Made by a program: the position numbers and the translations under genes
Part shown: positions 12,541 through 26,040 of the stretch, one piece after another
How the letters are laid out: every line of letters starts with the position of its first letter
Position numbering within the stretch: the stretch's first letter is position 1
The notes under the pieces: generated by a model
Told to the model about the DNA's origin: nothing
The model's input: the letters and a program-made list of their open reading frames with translations, nothing else
Databases searched by the model: none
Origin: Calliopsis andreniformis
Taxonomy: Eukaryota; Arthropoda; Insecta; Hymenoptera; Andrenidae
Direction of reading: 5' to 3'
DNA: 64,000 bases
NCBI RefSeq assembly: GCF_051401765.1
Contig: NW_027480423.1
Location: 11,408,001-11,472,000, forward strand

Positions 12541-13836
12541 CTATGTTGCCCGGAACGTAGAAATGACCATAACTTTCACACTGGTAGCAATTATTCGTTC
12601 TATACATGGAAAAGCTGTTCTATTTATTTTGTATTTTATGCTTCTGGCGTTTACTTCTAAGGCCCTACCTATCCGATCTGGTGGAGCACCGACCTCGAGT
12701 GAAGCCTAGGTTGCCCGGAACGTAGAAATGACGATTACTTTCACAATGTATGCAATTATTCATTTTATACGATGGAAAAACTGTTGTACTTATAATGCAT
12801 TTTATTCTTCTGGCGTTGACTTCTTAGGCCCTGTCTGTTCGATCTGGTGGCACAGCGCCCTAGGATGAAGCCTAGGTTGCCCGGAACGTAGAAATAACCA
12901 TTACTTTCACACTGTTTGCAAATATACATTATATACGATGGAAACGCTGTTGCATTTATATTGTATTTTATGCTTCTGGCGTTGACTTCTTAGGCCCTAA
13001 CTATTTAACCTGGTGAAGCACCGCGCTAGAGTGAAGAGTAGGTTGCCCGGAACGTAGAACATACCATTACCTTCACACTGGTTGCAATTATTCCTGTTAT
13101 ACGATGGAAAAACTGTTGCATCTTTATTGTGTTTTATGCTTCTGGCGTGGACTTCTTAGGCCCTAACCATTCGATCTGGTGGAACAACGCCCGAGGGTGA
13201 AGCCTACGTTGCCCGGAACGTATAAATGACCATAACTTTCACACTGGTAGCAATTATTCGTTTTATACGATGGAAAAGCCTTAGTATTTATATCGTATTT
13301 TATGCTTCTGGCGTTGACCTCTTAGGCCCTAACTATTCCATCTGGTGGAACAGCGCCCTGGAGTGAAGCCTATGTTGCCCGGAACGTAGAAATGACCATA
13401 ACTTTCACACTGGTAGCAATTATTCGTTCTATACATGGAAAAGCTGTTCTATTTATTTTGTATTTTGTGCTTCTGGCGTTGACTTCTAAGGCCCTACCTA
13501 TCCGATCTGTTGGAGCAACGACCTCGAGTGAAGCCTAGGTTGCCCGGAACGTAGAAATGACGATTACTTTCACAATGTATGCAATTATTCATTTTATACG
13601 ATGGAAAAACTGTTGTACTTATAATGCATTTTATTCTTCTGGCGTTGACTTCTTAGGCCCTGTCTGTTCGATCTGGTGGCACAGCGCCCTAGAATGAAGC
13701 CTAGGTTGCCCGGAACGTAGAAATGACCATTACTTTCACACTGTTTGCAAATATACATTATATACGATGGAAACGCTGTTGCATTTATATTGTATTTTAT
13801 GCTTCTGGCGTTGACTTCTTAGGCCCTAACTATTTG
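12541..13836 (+). repeat. Near-tandem duplication, 829 bp offset (five monomers)
   Basis: 12541-13006 and 13370-13836 carry the same three monomers: CTATGTTGCCCGG with TTCTATACATGG, then GACGATTACTTTCACAATGT, then TGTTTGCAAATATACATTA. The copies separate at ATTTAACCTGGTGAAGC versus ATTTGGTCTGGTGGAGC. The offset is one base under 830 because the unit includes a 165 bp monomer. Confidence 0.75.
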
Positions 13837-15459
13837 GTCTGGTGGAGCAACGCCCTAGAGTGACGCCTAGGTTGCCCGGAACGTCGAACGTACCATTACC
13901 TTCACACTGGTTGCAAATATTCCTGTTATACGATAGAAAAGCTGTTGCATCTTTATTGTATTTTATGCTTCTGGCGTTGACTTCTTAGGACCTAACCATT
14001 CGATCTGGTGGAGCAAGGCCCTAGAGTGAAGCCTAGGTTGCCCGGAACGTAGAAATGACCATAACTTTCTCACTGGTTACCATTATTCGTTTTATACGAT
14101 GGAAAACCTGTTGTATTTACATCGTATTTTATGCTTCTGGCGTTGTCTTCTTAGGCCCTAACTGTTCCATCTGGTGGAACAAGGCACTAGGGTGAAGCCT
14201 AGGTTGCCCGGAACGTCGAAATGTCCATAACTTTCACTCTGGTAACAATTATTCGTTTTATACAATGGAAAAACTGTTCTATTTATTTTGCATTTTATGC
14301 TTCGGGCGTTGACTTCTAAGGCCCTAACTATTCGATCTGGTGGAGCCACGCCCTAGAGTGAAGCCTAGGTTGCCCGGAACGTAGAACATACGATTACCTT
14401 CACACTGGTTGCAATTATTCCTGTTATACGATGGAAAAACTGTTGCACCATTATTGTATTTTATGCTTTCGGCGTTGACTTCTAAGGCCCTACCTATCCG
14501 ATCTGGCGGAGCAACGCCCTCGAGTGAAGCCTGCGATGCCCGGAACGTAGAAATGATCATTACCTTCACGCTTGTTGCAATTATTCCTGTTATACGATGA
14601 AAAAACTGTTGTATTTTTATTGCATTTTTGCCTTCAGGCGATGACTTCTAAGGCCGTAGCTATTCGATGTGGTGGACCAGCGCCCTAGTGTGACGCCTAG
14701 GTTGCCCGGAACGTAGAAATGACCATTACTTTCACAATGTATGCAATTATACATTTTATACGATGGAAAAACTGTTGTACTTATATAGCATTTTATTCTT
14801 CTGGCCTTGACTTCTTAGGCCCTAACTATTCGATCTGGCGGAACAACGCCCTAGAGTGAAGCCTGCGATGACCGGAACGTAGAAATGATCATTACCTTCA
14901 CGCTTGTTGCAATTATTCCTGTTATAAGATGAAAAAACTGTTGTATTTTTATTGCATTTTTTGCTTCAGGCGCTGACTTCTAAGATCGTAGCTATTCGAT
15001 GTGGTGGAGCAACGCCCTAGAGTGTCGCCTAGGTTGCCTGGAACGTAGAAATGACCATTACTTTCACAATGTATGCAATTATACATTTTATACGATGGAA
15101 AAACTGTTGTACTTATATAGCATTTTATTCTTCTGGCCTTGACTTCTTAGGCCCTAACTATTCGATCTGGTGGAACAACGCCCTAGAGTGAAGCCTGCGA
15201 TGCCCGGAACGTAGAAATGATCATTACCTTCACGCTTGTTGCAATTATTCCTGTTATACGATGGAAAAACTCTTGTATATTTATCGTATTTTATGCTTCG
15301 GGCGTTGTCTTCTATGGCCCTACCTATTCGATCTGGTGGAGCAACACCCTACAGTGAAGCCTAGGTTGTCCGGAACGTAGATATGACCATAGCCTTCACA
15401 CAGGTTGCAATTATTCGTTTTATACATGGAAAAACTGATCTACTTATTTTGCATTTTAT
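13837..15459 (+). repeat. Left flank of the 4807 bp HOR
   Basis: The first half continues the block shared with 2937-3700. From 14330 to 15000 the series resembles 19635-20470. The offset grows from 5305 to 5470 bp across one extra monomer at 19820-19990 in the downstream copy. The series includes CTGCGATGCCCGGAACG, GATCATTACCTTCACGC and GCATTTTTGCCTTCAGGCG. Confidence 0.7.
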
Positions 15460-18400
15460 TCTTCTGGCCTTGACTTCTTAGGCCCTAACTATTCGATCTG
15501 GCGGAACAACGCCCTAGAGTGAAGCCTGCGATGACCGGAACGTAGAAATGATCATTACCTTCACGCTTGTTGCAATTATTCCTGTTATAAGATGAAAAAA
15601 CTGTTGTATTTTTATTGCATTTTTTGCTTCAGGCGCTGACTTCTAAGATCGTAGCTATTCGATGTGGTGGAGCAACGCCCTAGAGTGACGCCTAGGTTGC
15701 CTGGAACGTAGAAATGACCATTACTTTCACAATGTAAGCAATTATTCATTTTATACGATGGAAAAACTGTTGTACTTATATTGCATTTTATTCTTCTGCC
15801 GTTGACTTCTAAGGCCCTAACTATTCGATCTGGTGGAGCAACGGCCTAGAGTGAAGCCCCGGTTGCCCGGAACGTAGAATTGACCATAACTTTCACACTG
15901 GAAACAATTATTCATTTTATACATGGAACAGCTGTTCTATTTATTTTGCATTTTATGCATCGGGCGTTGACTTCTATGGCCCTACCTATTCGATCTGGTG
16001 GAGCAACACCCTACATTGAAGCCTAGTTTGTCCGGAACGTAGATATGACCATAACCTTCACACAGGTTGCAATCATTCGTTTTATACGATTGAAAGGCTG
16101 TTGTATTTATTTTGTAGTTTATGCTTCTGGCGTTGAATTCCAAGGCCCTAACACTTCGACCTGGTGGAGCAATGCCTCAGAGTTAAGTCTAGGATGCCCG
16201 AAACGTCGAAATGATCGTTACTTTCACACTGGTTGCAATTAGTCATGCTATACGATGGAAAATCAGTTGCATTTTTATTGTATTTTATGCTTCGGGCGTT
16301 AGCTTCTAAGGCTGTAGCTTTTAGCTGTGGTGGAGCAACACCGTAGAGTGACGCCTAGGTTGCCCGGCTCGTAGAAATGGCCATTACTTTCACGATGTTT
16401 GCAATTATTCATTTTATACGATGGTAATCTCTTGTACTTATATTGCATTTTATTCTTCTGGCGTTGACTTCTTAGGCCCTAACTATTCGATCTGGTGGAA
16501 CAACGATCTAGAGTGAAGCCTAGGTTGCCAGGGACGTAGAAATGACCAGTACTTTCACACTGTTTGCTAATACACATTATATACGATGGAAAGGCTGTTG
16601 TATTTATATTGTATTTTATGCTTCTGGCGTTGACTTCTTAGGGCCTAACTATTTAACCTGGTGAAGCACCGCGCTAGAGTGAAGAGTAGGTTGCCCGGAA
16701 CGTAGAACATACCATTACTTTCACACTGGTTGCAATTATTCCTGTTATACGATGGAAAAACTGTTGCATCTTTATTGTGTTTTATGCTTCTGGCGTGGAC
16801 TTCTTAGGCCCTAACCATTCGATCTGGTGGAACAACGCCCTAGGGTGAAGCCTAGGTTGCCCGGAACGTAGAAATGACCATAACTTTCACACTGGTAGCA
16901 ATTATTCGTTTTATACGATGGAAAAGCCTTAGTATTTATATCGTATTTTATGCTTCTGGCGTTGACCTCTTAGGCCCTAACTATTCCATCTGGTGGAACA
17001 ACGCCCTGGAGTGAAGCCTATGTTGCCCGGAACGTAGAAATGACCATAACTTACACACTGGTAGCAATTATTCGTTCTATACATGGAAAAGCTGTTCTAT
17101 TTATTTTGTATTTTATGCTTCTGGCGTTGACTTCTAAGGCCCTAACTATTCGATCTGGTGGAGCAACGACCTCGAGTGAAGCCTAGGTTGCCCGGAACGT
17201 AGAAATGACCATAACTTTCACACTGGAAACAATTATTCATTTTATACATGGAACAGCTGTACTATTTATTTTGCATTTTATGCATCGGGCGTTGACTTCT
17301 ATGGCCCTACCTATTCGATCTGGTGCAGCAACACCCTACATTGAAGCCTAGTTTGTCCGGAACGTAGATATGACCATAACCTTCACACAGGTTGCAATCA
17401 TTCGTTTTATACGATTGAAAGACTGTTGTATTTATTTTGTAGTTTATGCTTCTGGCGTTGAATTCCAAGGCCCTAACACTTCGACCTGGTGGAGCAATGC
17501 CTCAGAGTTAAGTCTAGGATGCCCGAAACGTCGAAATGATCGTTACTTTCACACTGGTTGCAATTAGTCATGCTATACGATGGAAAATCAGTTGCATTTT
17601 TATTGTATTTTATGCTTCGGGCGTTAGCTTCTAAGGCTGTAGCTTTTAGCTGTGGTGGAGCAACACCGTAGAGTGACGCCTAGGTTGCCCGGCTCGTAGA
17701 AATGGCCATTACTTTCACAATGTTTGCAATTATTCATTTTATACGATGGTAATCTCTTGTACTTATATTGCATTTTATTCTTCTGGCGTTGACTTCTTAG
17801 GCCCTAACTATTCGATCTGGTGGAACAACGCTCTAGAGTGAAGCCTAGGTTGCCAGGGACGTAGAAATGACCATTACTTTCACACTGTTTGCTAATACAC
17901 ATTATATACGATGTAAAGGCTGTTGTATTTATATTGTATTTTATGCTTCTGGCGTTGACTTCTTAGGGCCTAACTATTTAACCTGGTGAAGCACCGCGCT
18001 AGAGTGTAGAGTAGGTTGCCCGGAACGTAGAACATACCATTACCTTCACACTGGTTGCAATTATTCCTGTTATACGATGGAAAAACTGTTGCATCTTTAT
18101 TGTGTTTTATGCTTCTGGCGTGGACTTCTTAGGCCCTAACCATTCGATCTGGTGGAACAACGCCCTAGGGTGAAGCCTAGGTTGCCCGGAACGTAGAAAT
18201 GACCATAACTTTCACACTGGTAGCAATTATTCGTTTTATACGATGGAAAAGCCTTAGTATTTATATCGTATTTTATGCTTCTGGCGTTGACCTCTTAGGC
18301 CCTAACTATTCCATCTGGTGGAACAACGCCCTGGAGTGAAGCCTATGTTGCCCGGAACGTAGAAATGACCATAACTTTCACACTGGTAGCAATTATTCGT

Positions 18401-20266
18401 TCTATACATGGAAAAGCTGTTCTATTTATTTTGTATTTTATGCTTCTGGCGTTGACTTCTAAGGCCCTACCTATCCGATCTGGTGGAGCAACGACCTCGA
18501 GTGAAGCCTAGGTTGCCCGGAACGTAGAAATGACCATTACTTTCACAATGTATGCAATTATTCATTTTATACGATGGAAAAACTGTTGTACTTATAATGC
18601 ATTTTATTCTTCTGGCGTTGACTTCTTAGGCCCTGTCTGTTCGATCTGGTGGCACAGTGCCCTAGAATGAAGCCTAGGTTGCCCGGAACGTAGAAATGGC
18701 CATTACTTTCACACTGTTTGCAAATATACATTATATACGATGGAAAGGCTGTTGTATTTATATTGTATTTTATGCTTCTGGCGTTGACTACTTAGGCCCT
18801 AACTATTCCATCTGGTGGAGCAACGCCCTAGGGTGAAGCCTAGGTTGCCGGGAAAGTAGAAATGACCATAACTTTCACACTGGTAGCAATTATTCGTTTT
18901 ATACGATGGAAAAACTGTTCTATTTATTTTGTATTTTATGCTTCTGGCGTTGACTTCTAAGGCCCTAACTATTCGATCTGTTGGAGCAACACCCTAGAGT
19001 GGAGCATCGGTTGCCCGGAACGTAGAAATGACCATAACTTTCACACTGGCAGCAATTATTCATGCTATACGATGGAAAAGCTGTTGTATTTATATCGTAT
19101 TTTATGCTTCTGGCGCTGACTTCTTAGACCCTAACTATTCCATCTGGTGGAACAACGCCCTAGGGTGAAGCCTAGGTTGCCGGGAAAGTAGAAATGACCA
19201 TAACTTTCACACTGTTTGCTAATATACATTATATACGATGGAAAGGCTGTTGTATTTATATTGTATTTTATGCTTCTGGCGTTGACTTCTTAGGCCCTAA
19301 CTATTTAACCTGGTGAAGCACCGCGCTAGAGTGAAGAGTAGGTTGCCCGGAACGTAGAACATACCATTACCTTCACACTGGTTGCAATTATTCCTGTTAT
19401 ACGATGGAAAAACTGTTGCATCTTTATTGTGTTTTATGCTTCTGGCGTGGACTTCTTAGGCCCTAACCATTCGATCTGGTGGAACAACGCCCTAGGGTGA
19501 AGCCTACGTTGCCCGGAACGTAGAAATGACCATAACTTTCACACTGGTAGCAATTATTCGTTTTATACAATGGAAAAACTGTTCTATTTATTTTGCATTT
19601 TATGCTTCGGGCGTTGACTTCTAAGGCCCTAACTATTCGATCTGGTGGAGCCACGCCCTAGAGTGAAGCCTAGGTTGCCCGGAACGTAGAACATACGATT
19701 ACCTTCACACTGGTTGCAATTATTCCTGTTATACGATGGAAAAACTGTTGCACCATTATTGTATTTTATGCTTTCGGCGTTGACTTCTAAGGCCCTACCT
19801 ATCCGATCTGGCGGAGCAACGCCCTCGAGTGAAGCCTAGGTTGCCCGGAACGTAGAAATGACCATAACTTCACACTGGTTGCTATTATTCGTCTTATACG
19901 ATGAAAAAACTGTTATATTTATATTGCATTTTATGCTTCTGGCGTTGACTTCTTAGGCCCTAACTATTCGATCTGGTGGAGCAACGCCCTAGAGTGAAGC
20001 CTGCGATGCGCGGAACGTAGAAATGATCATTACCTTCACGCTTGTTGCAATTATTCCTGTTATACGATGAAAAAACTGTTGTATTTTTATTGCATTTTTG
20101 CCTTCAGGCGATGACTTCTAAGGCCGTAGCTATTCGATGTGGTGGACCAGCGCCCTAGTGTGACGCCTAGGTTGCCCGGAACGTAGAAATGACCATTACT
20201 TTCACAATGTATGCAATTATACATTTTATACGATGGAAAAACTGTTGTACTTATATAGCATTTTAT
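15460..20266 (+). repeat. HOR unit of about 29 monomers (4807 bp), first copy
   Basis: Every position up to 19567 has its partner exactly 4807 bp downstream. The length is 29 x 166 minus 7. I can account for the seven missing bases: two TATACATGG monomers and one GATGGTAATCTCTTG monomer in each of two nested 8-monomer copies, plus one ATAACTTCACACTGG monomer. I noticed about nine substitutions against the second copy over 4.1 kb, roughly 0.2%, so the duplication is recent. The last 700 bp (19568-20266) has no partner in the second copy. Confidence 0.88.
15881..18532 (+). repeat. Eight-monomer tandem duplication (1325 bp), nested in the HOR
   Basis: The two halves, 15881-17205 and 17206-18532, match at a 1325 bp offset. 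Conserved monomer order: GGAAACAATTATTCATTTTA; GACCTGGTGGAGCAATGCCT; ATTAGTCATGCTATACGATG; GATGGTAATCTCTTG; TTGCTAATACACATTATATA; GTTTTATGCTTCTGGCGTGG; AAAGCCTTAGTATTT; TTCTATACATGG. The same 1325 bp spacing recurs at 20688-23340 in the second HOR copy, so the nested duplication came before the larger one. Confidence 0.87.
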
Positions 20267-23200
20267 TCTTCTGGCCTTGACTTCTTAGGCCCTAACTATT
20301 CGATCTGGTGGAACAACGCCCTAGAGTGAAGCCTGCGATGACCGGAACGTAGAAATGATCATTACCTTCACGCTTGTTGCAATTATTCCTGTTATAAGAT
20401 GAAAAAACTGTTGTATTTTTATTGCATTTTTTGCTTCAGGCGCTGACTTCTAAGATCGTAGCTATTCGATGTGGTGGAGCAACGCCCTAGAGTGACGCCT
20501 AGGTTGCCTGGAACGTAGAAATGACCATTACTTTCACAATGTAAGCAATTATTCATTTTATACGATGGAAAAACTGTTGTACTTATATTGCATTTTATTC
20601 TTCTGCCGTTGACTTCTAAGGCCCTAACTATTCGATCTGGTGGAGCAACGGCCTAGAGTGAAGCCCCGGTTGCCCGGAACGTAGAATTGACCATAACTTT
20701 CACACTGGAAACAATTATTCATTTTATACATGGAACAGCTGTTCTATTTATTTTGCATTTTATGCATCGGGCGTTGACTTCTATGGCCCTACCTATTCGA
20801 TCTGGTGGAGCAACACCCTACATTGAAGCCTAGTTTGTCCGGAACGTAGATATGACCATAACCTTCACACAGGTTGCAATCATTCGTTTTATACGATTGA
20901 AAGGCTGTTGTATTTATTTTGTAGTTTATGCTTCTGGCGTTGAATTCCAAGGCCCTAACACTTCGACCTGGTGGAGCAATGCCTCAGAGTTAAGTCTAGG
21001 ATGCCCGAAACGTCGAAATGATCGTTACTTTCACACTGGTTGCAATTAGTCATGCTATACGATGGAAAATCAGTTGCATTTTTATTGTATTTTATGCTTC
21101 GGGCGTTAGCTTCTAAGGCTGTAGCTTTTAGCTGTGGTGGAGCAACACCGTAGAGTGACGCCTAGGTTGCCCGGCTCGTAGAAATGGCCATTACTTTCAC
21201 GATGTTTGCAATTATTCATTTTATACGATGGTAATCTCTTGTACTTATATTGCATTTTATTCTTCTGGCGTTGACTTCTTAGGCCCTAACTATTCGATCT
21301 GGTGGAACAACGATCTAGAGTGAAGCCTAGGTTGCCAGGGACGTAGAAATGACCAGTACTTTCACACTGTTTGCTAATACACATTATATACGATGGAAAG
21401 GCTGTTGTATTTATATTGTATTTTATGCTTCTGGCGTTGACTTCTTAGGGCCTAACTATTTAACCTGGTGAAGCACCGCGCTAGAGTGAAGAGTAGGTTG
21501 CCCGGAACGTAGAACATACCATTACCTTCACACTGGTTGCAATTATTCCTGTTATACGATGGAAAAACTGTTGCATCTTTATTGTGTTTTATGCTTCTGG
21601 CGTGGACTTCTTAGGCCCTAACCATTCGATCTGGTGGAACAACGCCCTAGGGTGAAGCCTAGGTTGCCCGGAACGTAGAAATGACCATAACTTTCACACT
21701 GGTAGCAATTATTCGTTTTATACGATGGAAAAGCCTTAGTATTTATATCGTATTTTATGCTTCTGGCGTTGACCTCTTAGGCCCTAACTATTCCATCTGG
21801 TGGAACAACGCCCTGGAGTGAAGCCTATGTTGCCCGGAACGTAGAAATGACCATAACTTACACACTGGTAGCAATTATTCGTTCTATACATGGAAAAGCT
21901 GTTCTATTTATTTTGTATTTTATGCTTCTGGCGTTGACTTCTAAGGCCCTAACTATTCGATCTGGTGGAGCAACGACCTCGAGTGAAGCCTAGGTTGCCC
22001 GGAACGTAGAAATGACCATAACTTTCACACTGGAAACAATTATTCATTTTATACATGGAACAGCTGTTCTATTTATTTTGCATTTTATGCATCGGGCGTT
22101 GACTTCTATGGCCCTACCTATTCGATCTGGTGGAGCAACACCCTACATTGAAGCCTAGTTTGTCCGGAACGTAGATATGACCATAACCTTCACACAGGTT
22201 GCAATCATTCGTTTTATACGATTGAAAGACTGTTGTATTTATTTTGTAGTTTATGCTTCTGGCGTTGAATTCCAAGGCCCTAACACTTCGACCTGGTGGA
22301 GCAATGCCTCAGAGTTAAGTCTAGGATGCCCGAAACGTCGAAATGATCGTTACTTTCACACTGGTTGCAATTAGTCATGCTATACGATGGAAAATCAGTT
22401 GCATTTTTATTGTATTTTATGCTTCGGGCGTTAGCTTCTAAGGCTGTAGCTTTTAGCTGTGGTGGAGCAACACCGTAGAGTGACGCCTAGGTTGCCCGGC
22501 TCGTAGAAATGGCCATTACTTTCACAATGTTTGCAATTATTCATTTTATACGATGGTAATCTCTTGTACTTATATTGCATTTTATTCTTCTGGCGTTGAC
22601 TTCTTAGGCCCTAACTATTCGATCTGGTGGAACAACGCTCTAGAGTGAAGCCTAGGTTGCCAGGGACGTAGAAATGACCATTACTTTCACACTGTTTGCT
22701 AATACACATTATATACGATGTAAAGGCTGTTGTATTTATATTGTATTTTATGCTTCTGGCGTTGACTTCTTAGGGCCTAACTATTTAACCTGGTGAAGCA
22801 CCGCGCTAGAGTGAAGAGTAGGTTGCCCGGAACGTAGAACATACCATTACCTTCACACTGGTTGCAATTATTCCTGTTATACGATGGAAAAACTGTTGCA
22901 TCTTTATTGTGTTTTATGCTTCTGGCGTGGACTTCTTAGGCCCTAACCATTCGATCTGGTGGAACAACGCCCTAGGGTGAAGCCTAGGTTGCCCGGAACG
23001 TAGAAATGACCATAACTTTCACACTGGTAGCAATTATTCGTTTTATACGATGGAAAAGCCTTAGTATTTATATCGTATTTTATGCTTCTGGCGTTGACCT
23101 CTTAGGCCCTAACTATTCCATCTGGTGGAACAACGCCCTGGAGTGAAGCCTATGTTGCCCGGAACGTAGAAATGACCATAATTTTCACACTGGTAGCAAT

Positions 23201-24374
23201 TATTCGTTCTATACATGGAAAAGCTGTTCTATTTATTTTGTATTTTATGCTTCTGGCGTTGACTTCTAAGGCCCTACCTATCCGATCTGGTGGAGCAACG
23301 ACCTCGAGTGAAGCCTAGGTTGCCCGGAACGTAGAAATGACCATTACTTTCACAATGTATGCAATTATTCATTTTATACGATGGAAAAACTGTTGTACTT
23401 ATAATGCATTTTATTCTTCTGGCGTTGACTTCTTAGGCCCTGTCTGTTCGATCTGGTGGCACAGTGCCCTAGAATGAAGCCTAGGTTGCCCGGAACGTAG
23501 AAATGACCATTACTTTCACACTGTTTGCAAATATACATTATATACGATGGAAAGGCTGTTGTATTTATATTGTATTTTATGCTTCTGGCGTTGACTACTT
23601 AGGCCCTAACTATTCCATCTGGTGGAGCAACGCCCTAGGGTGAAGCCTAGGTTGCCGGGAAAGTAGAAATGACCATAACTTTCACACTGGTAGCAATTAT
23701 TCGTTTTATACGATGGAAAAACTGTTCTATTTATTTTGTATTTTATGCTTCGGGCGTTGACTTCTAAGGCCCTAACTATTCGATCTGTTGGAGCAACACC
23801 CTAGAGTGGAGCATCGGTTGCCCGGAACGTAGAAATGACCATAACTTTCACACTGGCAGCAATTATTCATGCTATACGATGGAAAAGCTGTTGTATTTAT
23901 ATCGTATTTTATGCTTCTGGCGCTGACTTCTTAGACCCTAACTATTCCATCTGGTGGAACAACGCCCTAGGGTGAAGCCTAGGTTGCCGGGAAAGTAGAA
24001 ATGACCATAACTTTCACACTGTTTGCTAATATACATTATATACGATGGAAAGGCTGTTGTATTTATATTGTATTTTATGCTTCTGGCGTTGACTTCTTAG
24101 GCCCTAACTATTTAACCTGGTGAAGCACCGCGCTAGAGTGAAGAGTAGGTTGCCCGGAACGTAGAACATACCATTACCTTCACACTGGTTGCAATTATTC
24201 CTGTTATACGATGGAAAAACTGTTGCATCTTTATTGTGTTTTATGCTTCTGGCGTGGACTTCTTAGGCCCTAACCATTCGATCTGGTGGAACAACGCCCT
24301 AGGGTGAAGCCTACGTTGCCCGGAACGTAGAAATGACCATAACTTTCACACTGGTAGCAATTATTCGTTTTATA
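20267..24374 (+). repeat. HOR unit of about 29 monomers, second copy (partial, 4108 bp)
   Basis: It equals 15460-19567 with very few changes. Shared private variants include GACCAGTACTTTCACACTG and ATAACTTACACACTGG. Differences I noticed include CAGCTGTTCT for CAGCTGTACT, GTGAAGAG for GTGTAGAG, and GCTTCGGGCG for GCTTCTGGCG. The match ends inside a monomer at TATACGATGG versus TATACAATGG, which places the exchange point near the middle of the monomer. Confidence 0.87.
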
Positions 24375-26040
24375 CGATGGAAAAGCCTTAGTATTTATAT
24401 CGTGTTTTATGCTTCTGGCGTTGACCCCTTAGGCCCTAACTATTCTATCTGGTGGAACAACGCCCTGGAGTGAAGCCTATGTTGCCCGGAACGTAGAAAT
24501 GACCATAACTTTCACACTGGTAGCAATTATTCGTTCTATACACGGAAAAGCTGTTCTATTTATTTTGTACTTTATGCTTCTGGCGATGACTTCTAAGGCC
24601 CTACCTATCCGATCTGGTGGAGCAACGACCTCGAGTGAAGCCTAGGTTGCCCGGAACGTAGAAATGACCATTACTTTCACAATGCATGCAATTATTCATT
24701 TTATACGATGGAAAAACTGTTGTACTTATAATGCATTTTATCCTTCTGGCGTTGACTTCTTAGGCCCTGTCTGTTCGATCTGGTGGCACAGCGCCCTAGA
24801 ATGAAGTCTAGGTTGCCCGGAACGTAGAAATGACCATTACTTTCACACTGTTTGCAAATATACATTATATACGATGGAAACGCTGTTGCATTTATATTGT
24901 ATTTTATGCTTCTGGCGTTGACTTCTTAGGCCCTAACTATTTGGTCTGGTGGAGCAAAGCCCTAGAGTGACGCCTAGGTTGCCCGGAACGTCGAACGTAC
25001 CATTACCTTCACACTGGTTGCAATTATTCCTGTTACACGATAGAAAAGCTGTTGCATCTTTATTGTATTTTATGCTTCTGGCGTTGACTTCTTAGGACCT
25101 AACTATTCCATCTGGTGGAACAACGCCCTGGAGTGAAGTCTAGGTTGCCCGGAACGTGGAAATGACCATAACTTTCACACTGGTAGCAATTATTCGTTTT
25201 ATACATGGAAAAACTGTTGTGTTTATTTTGTATTTTATGCTTCTGGCGCTGACTTCTAAGGCCCTACCTATTCGATCTGGCGGAGCAACACCCTACAGTG
25301 AAGCCTAGGTTGCTCGGAACGTAGAACTGACCATTACCTTCTCACTGTTTGCAATAATTCATTTTATACGATGGCAAAGCTGTTGTATTTATATTGTATT
25401 TTATGCTTCTGGCGTTGACTTCTAAGGCCCTATTTCTTCGATTTGGTGGAGCAACGCCTCAGAGTTAAACCTAGGATGCCCGAAACGTCGAAATGGTCAT
25501 TACTTGCGCACTGGATGCAATTAGTCATGCTATACGATGGAAAATCAGTTGCATTTTTATTGTATTTTATGCTTCGGGCGTTAGGTTCTAAGGCTGTAGC
25601 TTTTAGCTGTGGTGGAGCAACGCCGTAGAGTGACGCCTAGGTTGCCCGGCTCGTAGAAATGACCATTACTTTCACAATGTTTGCAATTATTCATTTTATA
25701 CGATGGTAATCTGTTGTACTTATATTGCATTTTATTCTTCTGGCGTTGACTTCTTAGGCCCTAACTATTCGATCTGGCGGAACAACGATCTAGAGTGAAG
25801 CCTAGGTTGCCAGGGACGTAGAAATGACCATTACTTTCACACTGTTTGTTAATATACATTATATACGAAGGAAAGGCTGTTGTATTTATATTGTATTTTA
25901 TGCTTCTGGCGTTGACTTCTTAGGCCCTAACTATTTAACCTGGTGAAGCACCGCGCTAGAGTGAAGAGTAGGTTGCCCGGAATGTAGAACATACCATTAC
26001 CTTCACACTGGTTGCAATTATTCCTATTATACGATGGAAA
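24375..26040 (+). repeat. Mosaic tail of domain I
   Basis: Pieces follow one another that each match a different earlier place: 24375-25080 resembles 13260-13990; 25110-25290 resembles 5380-5560 (GTGGAAATGACC, TATACATGG); 25400-25630 resembles 7010-7235; and 25630-26030 resembles 10380-10780. Each keeps the 166 bp register. The region looks like the scar of several exchanges at the edge of the domain. Confidence 0.7.

Larger units (their letters stand above)
1..26040 (+). repeat. Domain I: first monomer lineage
   Basis: Monomers here share variants that are absent or rare further on: TATATCGTATTTTATGC in the AT-rich part (last seen near 24400), 165 bp monomers with TATACATGG in place of TATACGATGG, GAACGTAGAACATACC, and TGTTTGCAAATATACATTA. 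Neighbouring monomers differ strongly from one another, while copies several kilobases apart are close to identical. That is the mark of higher-order repeats rather than uniform homogenisation. The domain ends where these variants stop, near 26040. Confidence 0.8.

Noticed and set aside
14324..14569. Minus-strand open reading frames such as this 81 aa one
   Set aside because: It is read through the repeat on the opposite strand, and the related frames at 2491, 10182, 14158, 19463, 26193 and 41989 are the same monomer segments. No independent evidence of coding.
16360..16440. Possible insertion at GATGGTAATCTCTTG
   Set aside because: It is a one-base-shorter variant of GATGGAAAAACTGTTG that recurs at 10455, 17748, 21230 and 22553 as a monomer type, not an insertion.
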